DNA of 5,773 bases from a bacterium (GTDB taxonomy: Bacteria > JAHJDO01): the NCBI GenBank assembly GCA_023129655.1, contig JAGMBN010000079.1, forward strand, positions 1 through 5,773, written 5' to 3'. Positions within the stretch are counted from its first letter, which is position 1. Every line of letters starts with the position of its first letter. Positions 1 to 4,884 of the stretch are shown piece after piece. The translations under genes and the position numbers were made by a program. Below the pieces are notes generated by a model, which saw only the letters and a list, made by a program, of their open reading frames with translations, had not been told where the DNA came from and ran no database searches.

Positions 1-393
1 ATCCTTTGTTGCAATACGCATATTTCAACAGCAGAAAGAGAACTTATGGGAAAGCTAAAAAAGATAGAACCCAGTAACGGCACTAATATAACTTCAGGTT
101 TATACAAAGCACAAGAGATTATTAATGATTTTGCGCAGGATTGCATTAAAAGAATTGTGATTCTTACAGATGGGCAAGGAGGCAATCCTTTAAATATCGC
201 TGCAAAACTCAAAAAAGAAAATGTAGTTATAGATGTAATTGGAATAGGAGGCTCGCATTCAGAGGTAAATGAACCTCTTTTAAAAAAGGTTGCTTCTGTA
301 GTGGATGGGGTTTTAAGGTACAGGTTTATAGGTGATAGAAATAATCTGGTTGCGCACTTTACCAAAATTGCCGGCAGTTTAGTGAGGAAATAA
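1..393 (+). CDS. VWA-domain protein, C-terminal part (5' end outside window)
   Basis: The frame is open to the left edge, so the ATG at 46 is an internal Met and not the start. What remains is the second half of a von Willebrand factor A fold. A Gly-Thr-Asn turn (Thr codon 82-84) supplies the MIDAS threonine. The strand IVILTDGQ (Asp codon 169-171) supplies the MIDAS aspartate. A later strand, VIDVIGIGG, is typical of VWA domains. The DxSxS motif that would complete the metal site must lie upstream of the window. VWA domains bind protein partners through a metal ion and often act in complexes with chaperone-like or membrane proteins. No membrane segment or other domain follows the VWA fold before the TAA stop. 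The next gene begins 11 nt later, which suggests co-transcription. The domain call is firm; the partner and process are unknown. Confidence 0.85.
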   Translation: MLCCNTHISTAERELMGKLKKIEPSNGTNITSGLYKAQEIINDFAQDCIKRIVILTDGQGGNPLNIAAKLKKENVVIDVIGIGGSHSEVNEPLLKKVASVVDGVLRYRFIGDRNNLVAHFTKIAGSLVRK

Positions 394-404
394 AAAGAAA
401 CGTT

Positions 405-1292
405 ATGAGCAATAATTCAAACATGAGATTTGAAGATGCATTGCTTCTTTTAGACCTTAAACCATCTTTTAGCAAAAAGAAGCTACGGGAAGCTTATAGA
501 AAAAATGTTGCTAAATACTCTTCTACCCTGAGTGCAGCATTTACCGAGGAAGAGCGCGAAAGAGCATCAGATACTATTGGCTTTCTTAAGGAAGCAAGGG
601 ATATATGCTTAACAAGAGTAAATAAGCCAGTTATAAAGCCTGCATATCAACCAAGACCACAGCCATTGCCGCGAATGACACCTTTGCCTTCTGTTTCACC
701 GCAGCCTGCTGCTGCATCTTCATACTATGTGAAACCAGGTAGTGGGCTTAGCAGGGTTCTGCTTATAGTTGAGAAGATTGCCTCTTTTATAGTTGGTATT
801 TGGATAAGTATCCGTAATACAGTTTTAGGTTTTATTTATATGATCCGCTCATTGTTTTCAGGAATGCGGATAATTTTTAGAGGACTAAGCCCGGCAGTTC
901 CAAAAGGTGTAATTATTGTTACATTAATACTTGGTATTTACGGTATAACACAGGTATTTGGAGTTGCGACACATTCTTTTAGAGCACATGCACGACAGAG
1001 GCAATCAGGCTCCTATGTTTCGCGCGCAATACCATTAATGCTTAAGAGAGAATATTCATACCTGATCCTGCGCAGCTGGCCATCTGCTAAAGTTAGAATT
1101 GGAAGAAGAAAGATAAATACTCCTTCGCGGGAAACCATTAAAGTCAAACCAGGTAAGAGAAAGATAGTGTTTGATCCTATTAATCCACAGCTAAGAAAAG
1201 TAGAAATTGTCTATGATTTTACTGGTGGAACAAAATATCAAGTCCTGGCTAATTGTGAAACAGGTAATTACCAAATTAAAAAAGTAAATTAG
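405..1292 (+). CDS. Membrane protein with HPD-less J-like domain and C-terminal PEGA-like domain
   Basis: This 295-residue protein has three parts. Residues 7-70 resemble a J-domain: an amphipathic start, then LREAYRKNVAKY, then a helix with KEARD. The His-Pro-Asp tripeptide needed to stimulate Hsp70 ATPase is replaced by Ser39-Ser40-Thr41, so classical DnaJ activity is not expected. Residues 74-112 form a Pro-rich linker. Residues 117-150 are strongly hydrophobic, and 168-187 form a clear membrane span. Residues 216-290 resemble a PEGA domain: SYLILRSWPSAKVRIG, then TP, then VKPGKRKI, a surface-associated beta fold. The likely layout is a cytoplasmic J-like head, one or two membrane passes and an extracytoplasmic PEGA-like tail. 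The start ATG has only a weak purine-rich leader (AAAAAGAAA); Met7 is an alternative start. It sits between the VWA gene and a lipoprotein gene. The domain calls are by eye and the overall function is unknown. Confidence 0.65.
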   Translation: MSNNSNMRFEDALLLLDLKPSFSKKKLREAYRKNVAKYSSTLSAAFTEEERERASDTIGFLKEARDICLTRVNKPVIKPAYQPRPQPLPRMTPLPSVSPQPAAASSYYVKPGSGLSRVLLIVEKIASFIVGIWISIRNTVLGFIYMIRSLFSGMRIIFRGLSPAVPKGVIIVTLILGIYGITQVFGVATHSFRAHARQRQSGSYVSRAIPLMLKREYSYLILRSWPSAKVRIGRRKINTPSRETIKVKPGKRKIVFDPINPQLRKVEIVYDFTGGTKYQVLANCETGNYQIKKVN

Positions 1293-1305
1293 TGACGAGA
1301 TTATT

Positions 1306-1842
1306 ATGAAGAAAAAAATCAATATTATTCTACTGAGCATAATTGTTGTCAGCAGCACAGGCTGCGCTCATACGAGATTTTCGGCAGATGATTTCGCCAG
1401 TGGATTATGTGATCTTACTAACGTTATTATTGAAACCGCTATTTTTATCCCAGAAACTCTTTTTGATATCCTGGACGATATAGTTAATATGAAACCTGTT
1501 AAACAGCCATCAACTAAGCCCAGACAGGTTAAAAATTATGCAAATACCATTCCGCGTATTGATGGGCATATTTATTTGGAAAGAGGCCTAAAAGCATACA
1601 GGAGCTTTGATTATAAAAGTTCAAAAGATTATTTAATAAAAGCTATAGCATCCAGAGATTTAAAAAGAATAGAAGCAGGAAACGCTTGTCTCTATTTAGG
1701 CTCAATTCTATATCTTACCAGAGGTTTAGACAGAGATGTAAAAGCTATGTTTAAGAGAGCAAAAAGGCTCGGTGTTAATGAAATGCATCCATATGTATTT
1801 CCGCCCGAACTCATACGCTTATTTAAAAAAGTTGAAATGTAA
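1306..1842 (+). CDS. Putative TPR-like lipoprotein
   Basis: The 178-residue product begins with a lipoprotein-type signal peptide: Lys2-4, a hydrophobic core (INIILLSIIVV), then SSTGC with Cys20 as the expected lipidated residue. Ser at -3 is less usual than Leu, so the lipobox is acceptable but not ideal. Residue +2 is Ala, which in proteobacterial systems would favour the outer membrane. After a Pro/Lys-rich linker (63-76), residues 87-155 form two helical hairpins resembling TPR units (LERGLKAYRSFDYKSSKDYL; then CLYLGSILYL to FKRAKRLG). The end, FPPELIRLFKKV, resembles a tail I recall from other TPR lipoproteins. It starts 13 nt after the membrane protein gene and is probably co-expressed. 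A scaffold role beneath an envelope complex containing the PEGA-like partner is inference. No better Shine-Dalgarno was seen than a weak GACGAG. Confidence 0.75.
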   Translation: MKKKINIILLSIIVVSSTGCAHTRFSADDFASGLCDLTNVIIETAIFIPETLFDILDDIVNMKPVKQPSTKPRQVKNYANTIPRIDGHIYLERGLKAYRSFDYKSSKDYLIKAIASRDLKRIEAGNACLYLGSILYLTRGLDRDVKAMFKRAKRLGVNEMHPYVFPPELIRLFKKVEM

Positions 1843-1881
1843 AAATGCGAAAATATTGGATTATTAAAAGGTCTTAAAAAA

Positions 1882-2586
1882 ATGATAGAAGAAGACAGCT
1901 TTAATGAGTTCCAGGAAGAAAGTGAAAAGGAATTTACAGAGCCTGAAGAAGAAACTGATTTAGAGGCAACATCTCCGCTTGAAGCTGATGATGCAGATAT
2001 AAGATGGACAGAAGAGGCTAAAAAAGAAAGAGAGAAAAAGGAAGTGTCTGATGAAGAACTGGAGCAATATCTACCGCGGATATATGAAATCTACAATAAA
2101 CAGAAAACAGAGACAGAAGCTTATGATGAAAATGACCCTAGTCACGAGATTATCAAGGGCAGCAGAGAGACCATGCAAAGGGCTGCCAATAGAGTTAAAA
2201 AAGGCGAAAGTGAGTCATGGGAAGAGGAAAGATTCCTGGCTGGATACCTTACGCCTCCGGATAATGTCAGGAAAATCCATGAGAGGTATGAAAAAATAAA
2301 GTTAGGGGAAGAGTTTATAGACAGGCAGGTAAAAGAAAAGAAAAAATCTCCAGAAGTAGCAGAGTTGGACAGGCTGTCGCTGCTTAGAAAGAAGGCGAGG
2401 CTAGCCACAGCATCCGGGCTTGGAGGCGTAGGCATTACCTATGATAAGCTTGGCGATATCGGGAAAAAGTTTGATGACACAATGGCTTTGGCAGGGCATG
2501 ATGAATTGTGGAAATTTATAGGCGCTTCAGAATTACCTTTTGGAAATAGTGAAGATGAAGAGGAAAGTGAAGAAGAAAATAAATAA
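1882..2586 (+). CDS. Glu-rich hypothetical protein, unrecognised
   Basis: I do not recognise this 234-residue protein. It is highly charged and mostly helical. The first 45 residues are dominated by Glu and Asp, and the last dozen are nearly all acidic. The middle (about 57-175) is Lys/Glu-rich and probably forms helices or coiled coil. A less charged patch at about 176-221 (SGLGGVGITYDKLGDIG, then LWKFIGASELPFG) is the best candidate for a folded or binding segment. There is no signal peptide, membrane span or Cys. The start is supported by AAAAGG at 1866-1871, about 10 nt upstream. The 39-nt gap to the lipoprotein gene is the largest in this part of the window. Its stop overlaps the next start (TAATG), implying coupled translation. 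Acidic disordered ends could suggest a nucleic-acid mimic or chaperone-like protein, but nothing specific supports either. Confidence 0.75.
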   Translation: MIEEDSFNEFQEESEKEFTEPEEETDLEATSPLEADDADIRWTEEAKKEREKKEVSDEELEQYLPRIYEIYNKQKTETEAYDENDPSHEIIKGSRETMQRAANRVKKGESESWEEERFLAGYLTPPDNVRKIHERYEKIKLGEEFIDRQVKEKKKSPEVAELDRLSLLRKKARLATASGLGGVGITYDKLGDIGKKFDDTMALAGHDELWKFIGASELPFGNSEDEEESEEENK

Positions 2587-2780
2587 TGGAAAATAATCTG
2601 CCAGAAAAAATCTTTAAAGTATATAACGAGGCAAAAAATCGCATATTGCTCTATGTAGAGGCTTCTGTCCCATCAGAACGATTTAAGCCATTAAGAAAGC
2701 TAATCTTGGATGAGCTTGGCTTGAGCGGGGCAGAAAGAAAGGTGAGGGAATTACTAAAGGAAAGGGTAGGCAAGAGCTGA
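2586..2780 (+). CDS. Small helical hypothetical protein (64 aa)
   Basis: The ATG overlaps the stop of the preceding gene (TAATG, one shared base), a classic arrangement for translational coupling, and this is the main evidence for the gene. The product is predicted to be largely helical, with KIFKVYNEAKNRILLYVEA followed by a basic/Leu-rich second half ending in RELLKERVGKS. No catalytic motif, Cys pair, signal peptide or HTH is evident. The pairing with the Glu-rich upstream protein suggests the two may act together, since this product is net basic and its partner is acidic. The family was not recognised. The frame closes at TGA, and the next gene lies in the same frame after a second TGA 27 nt later. 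Confidence 0.65.
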   Translation: MENNLPEKIFKVYNEAKNRILLYVEASVPSERFKPLRKLILDELGLSGAERKVRELLKERVGKS

Positions 2781-2787
2781 ATTCTGC

Positions 2788-2794
2788 AAAGGGG
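2788..2794 (+). promoter_or_regulatory. Shine-Dalgarno-like AAAGGGG with ambiguous target start
   Basis: This is the only strong purine-rich site in the gap. It lies 9 nt before an ATG at 2804, which opens a seven-codon frame (MSEKERK, stop at 2825-2827). It lies 13 nt before the GTG at 2808, which opens the 62-residue frame. Spacing favours the ATG although that frame closes at once. This conflict is why the start of the next gene is uncertain. Confidence 0.45.
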
Positions 2795-2807
2795 ATGGTG
2801 CTTATGA

Positions 2808-2996
2808 GTGAAAAAGAAAGAAAATAAAAAGAATAAGCGCGGTTGGGAAGCATTAGAAATAATCCTTCAGGAACAAGGATTGACAGAACTGGAACTGGAA
2901 GAAGCAAGAAATTCTTTTTATAAAGGGATAGAAACTTTATCAAAAATGTTTTTATCGCAATATTTAGTTCAAAAAAAACTTGACATAGATGTATAA
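2808..2996 (+). CDS. Small hypothetical protein (62 aa), start uncertain
   Basis: The product has a very Lys-rich N-terminus (KKKENKKNKRG), then probable helices: WEALEIILQEQGLTELELEEARNSF and a second one ending SQYLVQKKLD. It is not recognised. A TGA sits directly before the GTG start, so no longer in-frame extension exists. The better-placed ATG at 2804 is in another frame. If one A were missing from the A-run at 2811-2815, that ATG would read MSEKKENKKNKRGWEA and continue into this protein. The true gene could therefore start at 2804 with a sequencing or natural indel, or it may simply use GTG. The last codons carry the -35 element of the promoter for the next gene. Position just before the HTH-recombinase pair makes it a candidate mobile-element gene; this is inference only. 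Confidence 0.55.
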   Translation: MKKKENKKNKRGWEALEIILQEQGLTELELEEARNSFYKGIETLSKMFLSQYLVQKKLDIDV

Positions 2997-3007
2997 TTCT
3001 GTATAGT
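2980..3007 (+). promoter_or_regulatory. Sigma-70-type promoter for the HTH-recombinase pair
   Basis: A perfect TTGACA (2980-2985) is followed after 16 bp by TATAGT (3002-3007). The -35 box lies inside the last codons of the 62-residue gene, whose TAA stop is at 2994-2996. The usual distance from the -10 puts the start of transcription near 3013-3015, which coincides with the ATG at 3014. This suggests a leaderless or nearly leaderless mRNA. A second -10-like TATAAT at 2992-2997 lacks a suitable -35; if used it would leave only about a 10-nt leader. Confidence 0.65.
2990..3007 (+). repeat. Direct repeat TGTATAAT / TGTATAGT, 10-bp period
   Basis: TGTATAAT (2990-2997) recurs as TGTATAGT (3000-3007), with 7 of 8 bases identical and exactly one helical turn apart. 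The second copy contains the -10 box. Tandem sites on one DNA face could be an operator for the small HTH protein encoded just downstream. They may equally be two overlapping -10-like sequences in AT-rich DNA, so the operator reading is tentative. Confidence 0.3.
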
Positions 3008-3013
3008 AAGGTT

Positions 3014-3217
3014 ATGCCAAATAAACTTAAAAGTGGATTTCCTATAAAAATTTATAATATTTCTCAAGTTGCCGAAATTCTCGGTGTTCACCGCCATAGT
3101 GTAAGATACTGGATTCAGAAAGGCTGGGTTAAGCCCAAAAAGGACTATAGAAATAATTTTGTTTTTACTCCTTCTGATGTTTTAAAAATAAAAAAGTGGA
3201 GGAAAACTCTAAAGTGA
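3014..3217 (+). CDS. MerR/excisionase-like small HTH protein; candidate directionality factor or regulator
   Basis: This 67-residue protein is essentially one winged-helix DNA-binding domain of the MerR/excisionase type. Residues 14-24 (YNISQVAEILG) form the first helix. VHRHSVRYWIQKGWV (25-39) is the recognition helix with the characteristic RYW-x3-G turn. The wing spans about 40-52, and FTPSDVLKIKKW (51-62) is the closing helix. There is no MerR effector domain or dimerising coiled coil, so a metal or drug sensor is unlikely. Such single-domain proteins encoded beside integrases commonly act as excisionases or as regulators of the integrase. Its TGA stop overlaps the recombinase start as GTGA, so the two should be translated together. 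No Shine-Dalgarno precedes the ATG, and the promoter places transcription start at or next to it. Its role as a directionality factor is inference from fold and position. Confidence 0.85.
   Translation: MPNKLKSGFPIKIYNISQVAEILGVHRHSVRYWIQKGWVKPKKDYRNNFVFTPSDVLKIKKWRKTLK
3198..3202 (+). promoter_or_regulatory. Shine-Dalgarno GGAGG deciding the recombinase start
   Basis: GGAGG lies 11 nt before the GTG at 3214 and downstream of the in-frame GTG at 3196. It therefore supports 3214 as the true start, which also gives the GTGA overlap with the HTH gene. The spacing is slightly long, so coupling to translation of the HTH gene probably helps. Confidence 0.65.
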
Positions 3218-4884
3218 AGGTAGCAATCTATACAAGAGTTTCTACAGAGGATCAGGCAAGAGAGGGTTTCTCTCTGGAAGTGCAAAGAAATTATCTTTTG
3301 CAATACGTAAAGACCTTTAAATGGGAGGTGTTTTGCAGCATTGGGGGCAAAGAGGTTTATGAAGACGACGGATATTCTGGCTACAGTATGGATAGACCGG
3401 CTTTCCAAAAGCTCGTTTTTGATGTAAGAAATAAAAAAATTGACTTAGTAATTGTCCACAAGCAGGACAGGCTAAGCAGAAACCTCAGAGAATTGTTGTC
3501 CTTTCTTGAAGAACTTGAATCTTTAGGTATAGGCTTTAAATCTGCTACAGAGCCCTTTGATACAACCTCAAGCGCAGGAAAGCTGGCTATTCAAATGCTG
3601 GGAAGTTATGCTGAATTTGAAAGAAACAGGCTTATAGAAAGAGTTTTTCCAGGAATGATAATGGGGGTTAAGAAAGGACATTGGCAGGGTGCAAGGTACG
3701 CTCCTTATGGCTATAGATATAACAAAGAAGTCAAGAAATTAGAGGTGCATCCAGAAGAGGCAAAGATTGTCAAAGAAATCTTTTCAATGTACAGGAATGG
3801 CAAAAGCACTCCCCAGATTGCTGCGCATTATTATGAGCTTGGCACTCCTTCAAGACAAGGAGGAAGATTCTACACAAAATTTATCTCTGATATATTGAAA
3901 AACAAGGTATATATGGGTACACTAGTCTGGAATAAAAGGCATTACAATACAAAGGAAAAGACAAAGGATGGAGAGGGTAAGGGTTACAAATACGTAAGAA
4001 ATGACCAGTCAAAGATAATTGAAGTTCCCAACTGCCATGAAGCAATCATTGCACAGAAGGAATTTTATGAGGTACAAAAGCTCCTTGAGAGAAACCGTAA
4101 AAATAGCGTAGTTCGATTCAAAAATAATATATATCACTTATCTGGTGTATTGAGATGCAAAGAATGTGAAAGAAGCTACCGGGGGCATATGGTAATAGTT
4201 AATCACCGCACAAAAGAAAAAAGAGCATGGTATCATTGTTCGTCCAAAGAGAGCTATTATATTAAATGCAGTAATAAATCAGTTACTGCTGACGCTATAA
4301 ACAAGCAGGTATGGGGGATTATAGATACAATAAGCCAGAATATACACATTTTGGAAGAATTAGGGGACAGGATAAAGCTTTCTGCAAGCGATCCTGAACA
4401 ATGCGACGTAAAACAATTAGAAGAAAAAGAAAAGCTTTTCAGCAAGAACCTTGAAAAACAGAAAGGGCTTTATGAGGTTTTCTCAGAAGATAAGATAAAT
4501 TTGGGTATCTACAAGGAGAGAGCAGAACTTCTTAGGAACGAAGAAAAAAAATTAAAAAATGATATAAAAGTAATCCAGTTAAAGATCCTGGACAAGAGAA
4601 ACTCTATTAATCTTACCAAAGCAACACAGGATTTTCTGTTAAGGCTTAAAAGCACCCAACAAAATAAGCAGTCAGATTATGCTATTAAAACATTTATGAG
4701 AATCATTTTTAAGAACATATATGTCTATGACCAGGAGATTGTGAAGATGGAGCTTAATCAACCATGGAAGATGTGTTATGAGGAAGGATTAAAATGGCTG
4801 AAAAAAGAGAAAACAGAGCAGAAACAGGAGAAAAAGGCAAAAAGAAGCTACGTATCCTTTTGCATACCTTCGGCTGCCAGATGA
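3214..4884 (+). CDS. Large serine recombinase (site-specific integrase)
   Basis: This enzyme joins and exchanges att sites through a Ser-DNA intermediate. With the GTG at 3214 the protein is 556 residues and starts MKVAIYTRVS, which puts Arg8 and Ser10 exactly at the canonical catalytic positions; a GTG at 3196 would add six residues. The catalytic domain (1-145) continues with QDRLSR (Asp85, Arg86, Arg89) and FERNRL (Glu136, Arg137). The recombinase domain (about 150-265) opens with APYGYRY and includes KNKVYMGTLVWNKRHYNTK. A zinc ribbon has CKEC (Cys315, Cys318), then Cys342 and Cys352. A coiled coil (about 400-465) follows, the region that controls direction in this family. All expected parts are present, so it looks active. 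It follows the HTH gene with a 4-nt overlap. Its last 30 or so codons (Lys/Glu-rich, then SYVSFCIPSAAR) overlap miaB, and the end may have been written by the host target sequence. Confidence 0.95.
   Translation: MKVAIYTRVSTEDQAREGFSLEVQRNYLLQYVKTFKWEVFCSIGGKEVYEDDGYSGYSMDRPAFQKLVFDVRNKKIDLVIVHKQDRLSRNLRELLSFLEELESLGIGFKSATEPFDTTSSAGKLAIQMLGSYAEFERNRLIERVFPGMIMGVKKGHWQGARYAPYGYRYNKEVKKLEVHPEEAKIVKEIFSMYRNGKSTPQIAAHYYELGTPSRQGGRFYTKFISDILKNKVYMGTLVWNKRHYNTKEKTKDGEGKGYKYVRNDQSKIIEVPNCHEAIIAQKEFYEVQKLLERNRKNSVVRFKNNIYHLSGVLRCKECERSYRGHMVIVNHRTKEKRAWYHCSSKESYYIKCSNKSVTADAINKQVWGIIDTISQNIHILEELGDRIKLSASDPEQCDVKQLEEKEKLFSKNLEKQKGLYEVFSEDKINLGIYKERAELLRNEEKKLKNDIKVIQLKILDKRNSINLTKATQDFLLRLKSTQQNKQSDYAIKTFMRIIFKNIYVYDQEIVKMELNQPWKMCYEEGLKWLKKEKTEQKQEKKAKRSYVSFCIPSAAR
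4781..4787 (+). promoter_or_regulatory. Shine-Dalgarno AGGAAGG for miaB, inside the recombinase gene
   Basis: AGGAAGG ends 6 nt before the ATG at 4794, which is near-ideal spacing. It lies within recombinase codons (around residues GluGluGly). It fixes the miaB start well upstream of the ATG at 4881, which would cut off an essential Cys. If the recombinase belongs to an integrated element, the element supplies the ribosome-binding site of this host gene. Confidence 0.75.

Noticed and set aside
1845..1877. Ten-codon frame (MRKYWIIKRS) between the lipoprotein and the Glu-rich protein gene, containing the Shine-Dalgarno of the latter.
   Set aside because: It has no ribosome-binding site of its own and no attenuator hairpin or codon bias suggesting a leader peptide; such short frames are common by chance.
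2142..2943. Open frames on the minus strand opposite the Glu-rich and small genes.
   Set aside because: They are Ser/Phe/Leu-rich mirror images of Glu/Lys-rich coding sequence, lack ribosome-binding sites and conflict with well-supported + strand genes.
2586..2996. The 64- and 62-residue genes share a frame, separated by two TGA codons, hinting at one gene with recoded UGA.
   Set aside because: The eight codons between the stops look non-coding, a start codon follows directly, and TGA also ends the HTH and recombinase genes as expected under the standard code.
3014..3217. Classification of the small HTH gene as a metal- or drug-sensing MerR regulator.
   Set aside because: Only the DNA-binding domain is present, with no dimerisation helix or effector-binding part, and it is coupled to a recombinase.
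4881..4883. ATG at 4881 as the miaB start, which would almost remove the overlap with the recombinase.
   Set aside because: It would delete HTFGCQ, including a conserved cluster-binding Cys, and it has no Shine-Dalgarno, whereas 4794 has a strong one.
4841..4884. A search by eye for a second copy of the recombinase/miaB junction sequence in the left part of the window, as the other element end.
   Set aside because: Only isolated TACGTA hexamers inside the recombinase gene were found; no convincing repeat of the junction is visible.
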